A stretch of 15,088 nt of DNA from Onthomonas sp964456525 (GCA_964456525.1 CAYWAP010000042.1:1-15088), one strand, 5' to 3'; counted from the first letter of the stretch, positions 6,194 to 13,568 are shown. Program-made: numbers and translations. Notes: a model not told the origin generated them from the sequence alone.

Positions 6194-7138
6194 TCAGTTA
6201 TCCTTGGAATGCCGCTCGCCAATCTGGAAGTTGTCATAGTGCTGGAACATGTAAAGCACCGTGATGGGATCGTCGCCGGTCAGCTTCTTGAAGTCATCTG
6301 TCCAAGTGTCCATTTTGCCCTCCCGGATGGCCTGGCCAAAGGTGACCATGCCGTCGGAGGAGAAGGGGGCCTCGCTGCCCTTCTTGAATACGCCGTCGGT
6401 GGTGCGGGGAACGCCCATGGCGTCGAAAATCTGGTAGTTCTCCTCGTCGGTGATTTCCTGATAGGTTACTTTGTTGCCCGTGGCCTGGTTGCCGTACTCG
6501 ATGAACTGAGAAATGGTCATCAGCTCCGCGCCGTTGATGTCCAAGGTGGCGTGGTCGTACTCAGCGCCCCGGTGGAGGGCATAGGCCACTGCCTTGGCGC
6601 AGTCCTTCCGGGAAATATAGGCCATCTTTCCGTCGCCCTGGCTGTTCTTCAGCACGCCGTCCAGCTTCACATAGGTAAAGTAGTTGGTGATCATGGCCTC
6701 GGCATACTGGGAGTTGCGCAGGAAAATGTAATCCAGACCTGCGTCCTTGATATAGTTCTCGGTGTAGATGTGGTCTTTCTTCTCCACGCTGGGGTTGGTC
6801 TCATCACCGGCGTTGACCAGAGAAGTGTAGACAATCTGCTTAACGCCGGCTTCCTTAGCGGCATCCAAGACGTGTTTGTGGGCTCTCTGCCGCTTCACAC
6901 CCACAAAGGGCATGGAAATCAGCGCCAGCCGGTCCGCACCGGTGAAAGCCTCTTTCAGACCCTCGGAAACGTTGAAGTTGGTCACACGGGTCTCCACACC
7001 TCTGTCCGCATACTTTTTCAGCGCCTCTGCATTGTAGCCGCAGTAGATCAGGTTTTCCGCCGGTTCCAGTTCCAACAGGTACTCTGCCGCCTGGCTGCCC
7101 AGATTTCCGTCTACACCCGTCAATAACAGCTTGCCCAT
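6194..7138 (-). CDS. NmrA/QorB-like NAD(P)-binding oxidoreductase
   Basis: A 314-residue atypical short-chain dehydrogenase of the NmrA family. The N-terminal LLLTGVDGNLGSQAAEYL is the Rossmann dinucleotide loop (GxxGxxG, with VD in place of the usual AT). IVYTSLVNAG and FLRNSQYAEAMI match the QorB/NmrA substrate-pocket region. The family includes NAD(P)H:quinone oxidoreductase 2 and NAD(P)-sensing regulators that lack activity, so enzymatic activity is not proved. The ATG has AGGAGG eight to nine bases upstream. The gene lies 102 bases downstream of the LysR gene on the same strand, with its own possible promoter in the gap, and is closed by a strong hairpin. Regulation by that LysR protein is likely but inferred. 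Confidence 0.85.
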   Translation of the reverse strand: MGKLLLTGVDGNLGSQAAEYLLELEPAENLIYCGYNAEALKKYADRGVETRVTNFNVSEGLKEAFTGADRLALISMPFVGVKRQRAHKHVLDAAKEAGVKQIVYTSLVNAGDETNPSVEKKDHIYTENYIKDAGLDYIFLRNSQYAEAMITNYFTYVKLDGVLKNSQGDGKMAYISRKDCAKAVAYALHRGAEYDHATLDINGAELMTISQFIEYGNQATGNKVTYQEITDEENYQIFDAMGVPRTTDGVFKKGSEAPFSSDGMVTFGQAIREGKMDTWTDDFKKLTGDDPITVLYMFQHYDNFQIGERHSKDN

Positions 7139-7192
7139 AATAAAGACCTCCTAAAATTTTCCCCAGGCTTTCAGGGGATGGATTCTGTTTTT

Positions 7193-7222
7193 AGTATACC
7201 GTCCAGGCTGCCGTTTACGCAA
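7193..7222 (-). promoter_or_regulatory. Possible promoter of the NmrA-like gene
   Basis: On the minus strand, TTGCGT (plus coordinates 7217-7222) and TATACT (7193-7198) are separated by 18 bases, in the 102-base gap between the LysR and NmrA-like genes. It would allow the NmrA-like gene to be controlled separately from lysR. Confidence 0.45.
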
Positions 7223-7240
7223 ATACAAAAAAGAAATGGG

Positions 7241-8134
7241 CTATGTAGTTTTCAAATAGTTTGACAATTCTTTCACAAACAGTTTTAAGGCGGCATTTTC
7301 TCCGGGCAGGTATTTCATTTCCAGCCGAAAACGATGGTTTGTCTCCTGGATGGGGATGCGCCGCAGCTGCCCCGCGTATTCCGCTGGGAAATAGTTGTCG
7401 GGAACCAGGCCGACCAGGTTCTCCGTCAGGATCATAAACATCTCTGATTCCAGGTCGGAGGCGGTCTGCTGGATGTGCGGATAATACCCGTCCAGTCTGG
7501 CATTCTGAATCATCCCGTCAAAAGACCGGCCAATCACTTCCGGCGAGAGCATGACCAGAGGATAGCGGTATACTTCTTCCTTGGTCAGCGATTCCCGCTC
7601 AAACAGGGGGTGGGAAGCGGGAACCAGCAGCTGGTATTCGCCTTCGTAGAGAAGAAGGGTCTCCATACCGGCGGTATATTCCGGTTCAAAGTCAATTCCC
7701 ACAGCCGCATCACATTTTTGAATCCACAGCAACTGGGAGGCATCCCGGAACGTGCATCCGGAGACCTCAAAAGACACCTCCGGATGGGTTTTCTTAAACT
7801 GCTGTACAAAGGGGAGCAGGATTTTCAGGTCGATCTGTGACGTGTAGCACAGGCGAATCCGGGCTTCGGCGCCCTTTTCAATCCGGGGAAGGGTCACTTT
7901 CAAGCGTTCATATTGTTGCAAAAGAAGTTTTGCATCCTGGTAAAATTGCTTTCCCGCCGCTGTGGGCTGAATGGGCAGTGTCGTGCGGTCGAAAAGTTTC
8001 GCGCCGAATTCTTTCTCCAGGCTGTTGATGAACAGGGTCACGGAAGTCTGGGAGATATAATTTTTCTGGGCGGTCTTAGTGTAGCTGCGTGTTTCGTACA
8101 GGTCAATAAAATAGGGTAGCCGTTCCAGGCGCAT
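7241..8134 (-). CDS. LysR-family transcriptional regulator
   Basis: A 297-residue protein of normal LysR length. The N-terminal winged helix-turn-helix spans about residues 1-60 (YFIDLYETRSYTKTAQKNYI, then SQTSVTLFINSLEKEFGAKLFDR). The rest is the periplasmic-binding-like effector domain, beginning near residue 90 with RIRLCYTS. The ATG has AAGGAGG nine bases upstream. LysR proteins usually act on a divergent or adjacent gene in response to a small ligand. Here the candidates are the NmrA-like gene downstream and the divergent flavodoxin/nitroreductase/radical-SAM genes. The effector is unknown. Confidence 0.9.
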   Translation of the reverse strand: MRLERLPYFIDLYETRSYTKTAQKNYISQTSVTLFINSLEKEFGAKLFDRTTLPIQPTAAGKQFYQDAKLLLQQYERLKVTLPRIEKGAEARIRLCYTSQIDLKILLPFVQQFKKTHPEVSFEVSGCTFRDASQLLWIQKCDAAVGIDFEPEYTAGMETLLLYEGEYQLLVPASHPLFERESLTKEEVYRYPLVMLSPEVIGRSFDGMIQNARLDGYYPHIQQTASDLESEMFMILTENLVGLVPDNYFPAEYAGQLRRIPIQETNHRFRLEMKYLPGENAALKLFVKELSNYLKTT

Positions 8135-8193
8135 AGCGGGTATCCTCCTTTACGTTGCGTAGTCTTGTTCCGGGTTCTGGGGTGCTTGCTCCC

Positions 8194-8222
8194 ATTATAA
8201 CAAAAGTCCGGTTATTCAACAA
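8194..8222 (-). promoter_or_regulatory. Promoter of the lysR-type gene
   Basis: On the minus strand, TTGTTG (plus coordinates 8217-8222) and a perfect TATAAT (8194-8199) are separated by 17 bases. It lies in the 230-base region shared with the divergent flavodoxin gene. Confidence 0.65.
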
Positions 8223-8275
8223 ACATTTCCGGGTAGCGCTCCGTGAGCCTCCCGCTGTTTTGGGAAATGGGATAC

Positions 8276-8304
8276 TGGAAACCTTCTGCGGGATGTGCTA
8301 TCAT
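8276..8304 (+). promoter_or_regulatory. Possible promoter of the flavodoxin operon
   Basis: TGGAAA (8276-8281) and TATCAT (8299-8304) are 17 bases apart, about 60 bases upstream of the flavodoxin start. Both boxes are imperfect, which fits an activator-dependent promoter such as one driven by the divergent LysR protein (inference). Confidence 0.4.
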
Positions 8305-8364
8305 CATAAGAGACGGCCTGCGAGGTTTGCCGGTCAATCTATTACGGTGCAGGAGGGATTCACA

Positions 8365-8784
8365 TTGAAAGCGGCCATCAGATATTTTTCAAGAGGAGGA
8401 AATACCAGGAAACTTGCAGAGGCCATTGCGGAGGCAATCGGTGTGGAAGTCCGGACGACTTCCGAACCGCTCACAGAGGATGTGGATGTCCTGTTTCTTG
8501 GCAGCGCGGCATATGGATTTGACGTGGATGATGCCGTCAAAGGGTTTATAGGTGGAATCCATGTCCGGGTGGGGAAAGTGGTCAATTTCAGCACCACAGC
8601 AGTGGTCAAATCCACTCGCAAATATGTTGCAAAGGCGCTGAAGGAGAAAAATATTCCCCTGTCAGAAGAGGAATTTGCCTGCCGAGGGTCGTTTGCCATG
8701 CTTCACAGGGGGAAGCCGGATGAAACGGATTGCAGGCGTGTGGCACAGTTTGCAAAGAGGGTTCTTTCGGAGGGAAAAAGATGA
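8365..8784 (+). CDS. Short flavodoxin-like FMN protein
   Basis: A 139-residue flavodoxin-type protein that should bind FMN and carry electrons in the cytoplasm. Near the N-terminus, IRYFSRGGNTRKLAEAI matches the FMN phosphate loop (usual form S/T-x-T-GNT; here SRGGNT), and VDVLFLGSAAYGFDVDDAVKG is the second conserved strand with the loop that covers the flavin. The start is placed at TTG 8365 because AGGAGGG (8351-8357) lies seven bases upstream and the flavodoxin domain begins right there; an upstream ATG in frame would add 70 residues with no recognisable domain, running through the promoter. Its stop overlaps the next ATG as ATGA, so the two are translationally coupled and the nitroreductase fusion is the likely redox partner. 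Confidence 0.82.
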   Translation: MKAAIRYFSRGGNTRKLAEAIAEAIGVEVRTTSEPLTEDVDVLFLGSAAYGFDVDDAVKGFIGGIHVRVGKVVNFSTTAVVKSTRKYVAKALKEKNIPLSEEEFACRGSFAMLHRGKPDETDCRRVAQFAKRVLSEGKR

Positions 8785-9551
8785 ATCATTCGATTGTGAT
8801 TGATGAGAGCAAGTGCATCGGGTGCGGATTATGCGTGGCAGACTGCCCCAATGCCTGCCTCCGGTTGGAAAACAACAAAGCCCATGTGAATGATGCAGGG
8901 TGCATCGAGTGCGGCCATTGTTTTGCCATTTGCCCGAAATACGCCGTTCAAATGACGGGATATTCCTGCCCAGAGGAGCCGGTTGTCCCAATGACCGAGA
9001 TTGACAGCCATACACTTTTGCGCGCCATGAAAAGCAGGCGGTCGATCCGGCGGTTCACCGGTCAGCCGGTGGAGGAGGAAAAACTGGCAAGCATTCTGGA
9101 AGCGGGGCGATACAGCCCCACAGGCGCAAATGCGCAAAACGTTACGTTCACAATCCTGGGGAGCAAACAGGATGAGGCGGAGCGCCTATGCGTGGCCTTA
9201 TTCCGCAAGGGCAGGAAGCTGGCGGCTCCCCTGGTTCGGTTCCTGAAACGGGTCCAAATTCCGGACGACTTCTTCTTTAAAGGGGCGCCCGTCGTCATCG
9301 TTGTGTCGAGCAAAAGCGGGATCAATGCAGGGCTGGCAAGCGCCTATATGGAGCTGATGGCAAACAGTCTCGGGCTTGGGGTGCTCTACAGCGGATTCTT
9401 TGTCATCTGCACGAAATTGAGCAGGAAACTCAAGAAGCTGCTGCAGCTGCCCAAGGGGGATGAGGTTGTGTCCTGCATGGTGATCGGGTACACGGATATA
9501 AAATATCAGAGGGTTGTTCCCCGGAAACCTGCACATGTAAAGATCCTATGA
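8781..9551 (+). CDS. Nitroreductase with N-terminal 2x[4Fe-4S] ferredoxin domain
   Basis: A 256-residue fusion. The first 60 residues carry two ferredoxin motifs, C12-x2-C15-x2-C18-x3-C22-P and C41-x2-C44-x2-C47-x3-C51-P, enough ligands for two [4Fe-4S] clusters. From about residue 80 it is an FMN-dependent nitroreductase domain: SRRSIRRFTG (phosphate/FMN contact), then AGRYSPTGANAQN, ending with VVSCMVIGYT. The ferredoxin part should feed electrons to the flavin for reduction of an unknown acceptor, such as a nitro, quinone or enone compound. The start ATG overlaps the flavodoxin stop and has GGAGGG five to six bases upstream. An upstream TTG would add 17 residues inside the flavodoxin gene and is rejected. 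Confidence 0.9.
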   Translation: MNHSIVIDESKCIGCGLCVADCPNACLRLENNKAHVNDAGCIECGHCFAICPKYAVQMTGYSCPEEPVVPMTEIDSHTLLRAMKSRRSIRRFTGQPVEEEKLASILEAGRYSPTGANAQNVTFTILGSKQDEAERLCVALFRKGRKLAAPLVRFLKRVQIPDDFFFKGAPVVIVVSSKSGINAGLASAYMELMANSLGLGVLYSGFFVICTKLSRKLKKLLQLPKGDEVVSCMVIGYTDIKYQRVVPRKPAHVKIL

Positions 9552-9576
9552 TGACTATGATGAAGGAATGGTAGAA

Positions 9577-10704
9577 GTGGAAAAACAGGAATTTCAATTA
9601 GATGCGTATCTTTCAAAAGGTGTAGAGAATATCGTAAAATCAGCGATACGTTCCACTTTGACAGACTCAAAAGAGAGCGCTTTTTTCGTAAAATTTGCGG
9701 CAGCATGCAGAGAGGCTTCCCGTAAAAGAGCCAAAGCGGAGCAGGAAGGAGAGCATATTCCGCCGTTTTTGATCGCAAGTATTACAAGTGAGTGTAATCT
9801 TCACTGCGTCGGCTGTTATGCGTGGCAGAATAAAATATGTAAAGACGGAGGCCAGGAAGAACAGATGTCCGCGGATGAGTGGAGAGAAGTCTTCAGGCAG
9901 GCGGAAGAAATGGGCGTCAGTTTTATTCTGCTGGCAGGCGGAGAGCCGTTGATGAGAAGAGATGTGGTGGATATTGCAGGTGAATTTCCCAAGATCATGT
10001 TTCCTGTATTTACGAACGGCACGCTCCTTGACGAGGAATATCTCAGGTTATTTGATAAAAAAAGAAACCTGCTGTTAGTATTCAGTATAGAAGGTGGAGA
10101 AAAACAGACAGATACGCGCCGGGGAACCGGGGTATATCATAAACTCGAAACGGATATGGCCATTGCCAAGAAGCGTCATCTGATCTTCGGAGCGTCGATT
10201 ACGGTTACTGTGAATAACCTTCCGGAAGTAACGGATGCAGCGTTTATATGCGGACTGGAAAACAGTGGCTGCAAAGCAGTGTTCTATGTTGAATTTGTGC
10301 CGGTAAATGCTGATGGCCGCAAGTTAGCATTAGATGAAAACGGGAGAGCTCAGCTAAGAAAAAAGATACAGATCCTTCGGGAACAGCATCCGAATATGTT
10401 ATTCCTATCTTTCCCTGGAGATGAAAAGAGTTCTGGCGGCTGTCTTGCGGCAGGCAGGGGATTTTTCCATATAAATGCCAAAGGCGGGGCAGAACCGTGC
10501 CCGTTTTCTCCGTATTCGGACAGAAATGTCCGTGAGTATTCTCTGCGTGAAGCGATGAAGTCTCCCCTTTTCGGGGCATTGCAGGAAAATGGAGTTTTAC
10601 TGGAAGATCATGCTGGTGGATGCGTCCTTTTTGAAAAGAAAGATGTTGTGGAAAAGATTGTTGCGGACGGCAGCCACGAAGAACGATTGAAAAAAAGCAG
10701 CTAA
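9577..10704 (+). CDS. Radical SAM protein with Cys-containing C-terminal extension
   Basis: A protein of about 375 residues. The radical SAM cluster motif is C73-x3-C77-x2-C80 in SECNLHCVGCY, followed by LLAGGEPLMRRD (the GGEP SAM-binding motif). The C-terminal part has further cysteines at about 289 (GGCLAAGRG), 308 (GAEPCPF) and 349 (GGCVLFEK), a SPASM-like layout that could hold an auxiliary iron-sulfur cluster. It should use reductively cleaved SAM for a radical reaction on an unknown substrate. GTG 9577 is preferred because AAGGA (9563-9567) lies nine bases upstream; that same site directly abuts the ATG at 9568, which would add three residues. It lies 25 bases after the nitroreductase stop, so it is probably in the same operon, yet it is visibly more AT-rich, hinting at a separate origin. 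Confidence 0.87.
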   Translation: MEKQEFQLDAYLSKGVENIVKSAIRSTLTDSKESAFFVKFAAACREASRKRAKAEQEGEHIPPFLIASITSECNLHCVGCYAWQNKICKDGGQEEQMSADEWREVFRQAEEMGVSFILLAGGEPLMRRDVVDIAGEFPKIMFPVFTNGTLLDEEYLRLFDKKRNLLLVFSIEGGEKQTDTRRGTGVYHKLETDMAIAKKRHLIFGASITVTVNNLPEVTDAAFICGLENSGCKAVFYVEFVPVNADGRKLALDENGRAQLRKKIQILREQHPNMLFLSFPGDEKSSGGCLAAGRGFFHINAKGGAEPCPFSPYSDRNVREYSLREAMKSPLFGALQENGVLLEDHAGGCVLFEKKDVVEKIVADGSHEERLKKSS

Positions 10705-10726
10705 CATACGCTACAGTTTTTAAGAA

Positions 10727-10876
10727 GTGGGTGTTTTCAAAAAGGGCATTCGTTCATCAGTCATACCCGTTTCAGGATGGCTGAAAAGAAAAAAGCCCGT
10801 GGCAAAAGGATTCGGTGAGAAAAACGTTCCCTGGCTGCCAGGGAATTGGAGGGAAAGAAAAGCGTACAACGTGTGA
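10727..10876 (+). CDS. Candidate 49-residue small protein after the radical SAM gene
   Basis: A GTG at 10727 opens a frame of 49 codons ending at TGA 10874-10876, 22 bases after the radical SAM stop and before the terminator at 10982. The product is basic, with two KK-rich stretches and a tail containing NVPWLPGNWRERKAYNV. The ribosome binding site is poor, with only AAGAA before the GTG. Part of the frame coincides with a perfect hairpin (10827-10845), so it may be RNA structure instead of coding. I do not recognise a family. A peptide next to a SPASM-like radical SAM protein deserves mention, but the evidence is thin. Confidence 0.2.
   Translation: MGVFKKGIRSSVIPVSGWLKRKKPVAKGFGEKNVPWLPGNWRERKAYNV
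10827..10845. other. Perfect short hairpin between the radical SAM gene and the terminator
   Basis: TTCCCTGG (10827-10834), loop CTG, CCAGGGAA (10838-10845): an 8-bp stem with a three-base loop and no T run after it. The 10705-10981 stretch otherwise shows only the weak 49-codon frame. The hairpin may protect or process the 3' part of the operon transcript. Confidence 0.45.
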
Positions 10877-10981
10877 TAAATGGATTGTACCTCGAAAACC
10901 ACCAAAAATTCATAGACCATAACGGTGATAATCATAAAAACTGGGATTATTGTTTGGTAAAAGCAATCTGGATAGAAAACA

Positions 10982-11024
10982 GGGCGATCCTGCCGGGTTT
11001 TGTCGGCTGGACCGCCCATTTTTT
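10982..11024. terminator. Strong bidirectional terminator between the radical SAM and melA genes
   Basis: GGGCGATCC (10982-10990) pairs with GGACCGCCC (11009-11017) with one mismatch; inside it GCCG (10992-10995) pairs with CGGC (11004-11007). On the plus strand it is followed by TTTTTT (11019-11024); on the minus strand by TGTTTTCT. It therefore ends both the plus-strand redox operon, about 280 bases after its last clear gene, and the melA transcript, whose stop codon is about 18-25 bases away. Confidence 0.8.
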
Positions 11025-11041
11025 ATGTTGTGTTACCGATC

Positions 11042-12364
11042 TTAACGGTACATCGCCATATATTCGCCGTGCGCCTCGATCAGCTCGTCACACATGCTGC
11101 GGATGTCGTCCACGCTCAGTTCAGCCGCCGTATGGGGATCCAGCATGGCCGCCTGATAGATGTGATTTCTGTCTCTGGTACGCGCCGCTTCAATGGTTAA
11201 CAGCTGTACGTTGATATTGGTCTGATTCATGGCCGCGAGCTGCACGGGAAGCCGTCCCACATGGCAGGGGTGGATTCCATGGGTGTTGACCAGACAGGGC
11301 ACTTCCACGCAGGCGTCGGCAGGCAGGTTGTCGATCAATCCCGTGTTCAGCACATTTCCGCCGATCTGGTAAGGCTGGTTGGTCACCACCGCCTCCATGA
11401 TATAGGAAGCGTACTCCCGGGAACGCTCGTGGGTCACCTTGCCGTCGTTCAGGATGTTTTTCTTCTCCTCTTCCCAGTCTGCAATCTGCTTGATGCAGCG
11501 TCTGGGGTACTCGTCCAACGGGATGTTGTAGCGGTCGATCAGCTCCGGATAACGGCTCTTGATATAGAAGGGGTTGTACTCGGAGTTATGCTCGCTGGAT
11601 TCGGTGCAGTAATAGCCCAGATTCCGAATATACTCGTAGCGGATCATGTCCGTGTGCTTTTCCGATGCGTTCTTCTCCAGCGCCCGCTTCCGGATCTCCG
11701 GGTACAGGTCGTTGCCCTCTTTATCGCGCACATCCAGAAGCCAGGCCATGTGGTTGATGCCCGCGATGAAATCCGTCGCGCCCTCCAGCTTGTCCTCCAT
11801 GCCGAGCCCTTTCAGAAGCCCCTCGGTGCAGACCTGAACGCTGTGGCACAGGCCCACTGTGCGGATCTTCGTATATCTCTGCATATAGCCCGTGAGGATT
11901 GCCATGGGATTGGTATAATTCAGGAACAGCGTGTTGGGGCACACCTCTTCCATGTCCCGGGCGAAATCCGCCATCACCGGAATGGTGCGCAGACCCCGCA
12001 TGATGCCGCCGATTCCCAGCGTGTCCCCGATGGTTTGCCGCAGGCCGTATTTCTTCGGGATCTCAAAATCCGTCACCGTACAGGGCTCGTAGCCGCCCAC
12101 CTGGATGGCGTTCACCACAAAGTCCGCATCCTTCAGCGCCGCTTTCCGGTTCTCCACCCCCAGGTAGGTGGCGATCTGCGCGCGCCCCTCGTTCACGTTG
12201 TTGTTGATGGCACGCAGAATGATCTCCGACTCCTCCAGACGCTTTGCGTCAATGTCGTACAGCGCGATCTCCGCGTCCCGCAGCGCCGGCGTACACATGC
12301 AGTCCCCCAGCACATTCCGGGCAAATACCGTGCTGCCCGCGCCCAAAAATGTAATTTTTACCAT
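11042..12364 (-). CDS. melA: Alpha-galactosidase, glycoside hydrolase family 4 (MelA type)
   Basis: A 440-residue GH4 enzyme; E. coli MelA is about 450. It removes terminal alpha-galactose from sugars such as melibiose or raffinose using NAD+ and a divalent metal, by an oxidation-elimination mechanism. Visible motifs are the N-terminal NAD loop KITFLGAGSTVF, IQVGGYEPCTVTDFEIPKKY, LGIGGIMRGLRTIP, FLNYTNPMAI, GLCHSVQ (metal-binding Cys) and AGINHMAW (metal-binding His), then TESSEHNSEYNPF and ACVEVPCLVN, all as in MelA. The ATG has AGGAGG five to six bases upstream. The gene is divergent from an AraC-type regulator and ends just before a strong terminator. Related GH4 enzymes (alpha-glucosidase, alpha-galacturonidase) are less likely given the match along the whole chain. 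No sugar transporter is in the window. Confidence 0.92.
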   Translation of the reverse strand: MVKITFLGAGSTVFARNVLGDCMCTPALRDAEIALYDIDAKRLEESEIILRAINNNVNEGRAQIATYLGVENRKAALKDADFVVNAIQVGGYEPCTVTDFEIPKKYGLRQTIGDTLGIGGIMRGLRTIPVMADFARDMEEVCPNTLFLNYTNPMAILTGYMQRYTKIRTVGLCHSVQVCTEGLLKGLGMEDKLEGATDFIAGINHMAWLLDVRDKEGNDLYPEIRKRALEKNASEKHTDMIRYEYIRNLGYYCTESSEHNSEYNPFYIKSRYPELIDRYNIPLDEYPRRCIKQIADWEEEKKNILNDGKVTHERSREYASYIMEAVVTNQPYQIGGNVLNTGLIDNLPADACVEVPCLVNTHGIHPCHVGRLPVQLAAMNQTNINVQLLTIEAARTRDRNHIYQAAMLDPHTAAELSVDDIRSMCDELIEAHGEYMAMYR

Positions 12365-12411
12365 AGCCGCCTCCTGTTCTGTTTGCGTCCGTCTTGCATT
12401 TGCTTTTTGAT

Positions 12412-12425
12412 TCCATTAAAATGGA
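12412..12425. promoter_or_regulatory. Palindrome between melA and the AraC gene
   Basis: TCCATT (12412-12417), spacer AA, AATGGA (12420-12425), about 50 bases upstream of the melA start. It lies in a 183-base AT-rich region between the divergent genes where operators are expected. AraC-family proteins usually bind direct repeats, so it might equally be a site for another regulator. I found no promoter pair in this region good enough to list. Confidence 0.35.
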
Positions 12426-12547
12426 TTTGGTACTTCTGATTGTAGTGATTTCAGGATTTACATGCTATGTGTTTTGTTTCGTGTGATTGTATTTTTGTTT
12501 TCTTTTGCATCTCATGCAGCCGCCGGAAAAGAAAGGGATGAGAGCTT

Positions 12548-13531
12548 GTGAAGGGCAGCGTTCAGGCACAGAGGGGATTTCCCCGGGAGAGGCACAGGCA
12601 GCTGACCGAACCGGAATCTGAAAGCGCGATCCGCCTGTATTACTGCGGCAGCGAATCCTGCGCGCCGGGGCATTTTTTCGGCCCCGCAGTGCGGCCTCAT
12701 TATCTGATTCATTTCATCCGAAATGGAAAGGGAACCTATTTGCGGAAGGACGCGGTTCACCAACTGTCCCGGGGAGATACCTTTCTGATCCGTCCCGGAG
12801 AGACGACCAAGTATATCGCGGATGAGCATGACCCCTGGGACTATACCTGGGTGGCCTTTGGGGGAACGAACGCCGAGGCGTTGCTGCGCTGCTGCGGCTT
12901 CCTGTCCGGAAATCTGGTCTACCGCTCGCCGGACGAAGAGGCGCGGCTGCGGCTGCTGCGGCAGACCGACGTCTTTGAAAGCTGCTTTCAGGATGAAAAG
13001 CGAAATGTGCTGGAGCTTCTGGGCAATTTCTACCTGTTGCTCTCCTGCATGCATCCGGAGGGCAGCGGACAGGACAACTTTTCAGAAATGAGTCTCTATA
13101 TGGAGGGGAATGCAAGTGTCCGCCGGCCGGATGCCGAGGCCCCCTCCGGACAGGAGCTGTATTTTACGCAGGCCGTTTCCTATCTGCGCAACAACTTCAG
13201 CTATCCTGTTCGGGTGGAGCAGCTCGCCCGCCAGATCGGAGTGAGCCGTTCCTATCTGTACAAAGCCTTCCTGAATTGCAGCGGAAAAAGCATCCAGCAG
13301 TATTTGCAGGATCTGCGGCTGGAAGAAGCCTGCTGCCTGCTGGCCGATACCCGGCGGACGGTCACGGACATCGCCTATTCCTGCGGGTTCCCGGACTCGC
13401 CGTCCTTCTGCCGGGTCTTCCGGAAGCGATACGGCAGAACGCCCCTGGAGTTCCGGCGGTGGATGGCAAAGGGAAGCGCCGGTCCGGCTGGCGAGACAAT
13501 GGGGGCAGGGGATTCGAATCCCCGCCTGTGA
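12548..13531 (+). CDS. AraC-family transcriptional regulator, probably of melA
   Basis: A 327-residue protein with an N-terminal cupin-type sugar-sensing domain (VRPHYLIHFIRNGKGTYL, about residues 48-65; FLIRPGETTKYIADEHDPW, about 79-97) and a C-terminal double helix-turn-helix (about 205-310: VRVEQLARQIGVSRSYLYKA, then TVTDIAYSCGFPDSPSFCRV and FRKRYGRTPLEFRRW). It should activate or repress transcription in response to a sugar; the divergent melA gene makes alpha-galactosides the likely signal. It starts at GTG 12548 with AAAGGG (12532-12537) ten bases upstream. The domain normally ends near EFRRW, but this frame runs about 24 residues further, ending GDSNPRL inside a palindrome resembling a tRNA T-arm. 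The tail may result from recombination. Confidence 0.87.
   Translation: MKGSVQAQRGFPRERHRQLTEPESESAIRLYYCGSESCAPGHFFGPAVRPHYLIHFIRNGKGTYLRKDAVHQLSRGDTFLIRPGETTKYIADEHDPWDYTWVAFGGTNAEALLRCCGFLSGNLVYRSPDEEARLRLLRQTDVFESCFQDEKRNVLELLGNFYLLLSCMHPEGSGQDNFSEMSLYMEGNASVRRPDAEAPSGQELYFTQAVSYLRNNFSYPVRVEQLARQIGVSRSYLYKAFLNCSGKSIQQYLQDLRLEEACCLLADTRRTVTDIAYSCGFPDSPSFCRVFRKRYGRTPLEFRRWMAKGSAGPAGETMGAGDSNPRL
13508..13523. repeat. 16-bp perfect palindrome resembling a tRNA T-arm
   Basis: GGGGATTCGAATCCCC is its own reverse complement and contains TTCGAAT, a common T-loop sequence. However, the last stem pair before the loop would be A against C instead of the invariant G-C pair, and neither strand shows a matching acceptor stem or anticodon arm. 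It is therefore not a tRNA gene. It overlaps the last codons of the AraC frame and could be a tRNA-derived attachment-site remnant or a simple protein-binding palindrome. Confidence 0.45.
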
Positions 13532-13568
13532 TGGGCAGGCCGAATCTTCCTTGCCTGTGGGTGTGAAA

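Noticed and set aside
6209..7126. A 305-codon open frame on the plus strand opposite the NmrA-like gene
   Set aside because: It has no ribosome binding site and no recognisable domain, and the minus-strand gene has a strong ribosome binding site and Rossmann motif.
8155..8364. Seventy-residue N-terminal extension of the flavodoxin
   Set aside because: It would run through the likely promoter and the upstream region of the divergent lysR gene, and the FMN-binding domain begins exactly at the TTG preceded by AGGAGGG.
11261..12439. A 392-codon open frame on the plus strand opposite melA
   Set aside because: It is the antisense of a clear GH4 gene with conserved motifs along its whole length. 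Its product is rich in His/Val/Leu with no domain, typical of a shadow frame in GC-rich coding DNA.
13495..13540. A tRNA gene suggested by TTCGAAT
   Set aside because: No acceptor stem, D-arm or anticodon arm pairs with it on either strand, and the G-C pair closing the T-loop is missing.
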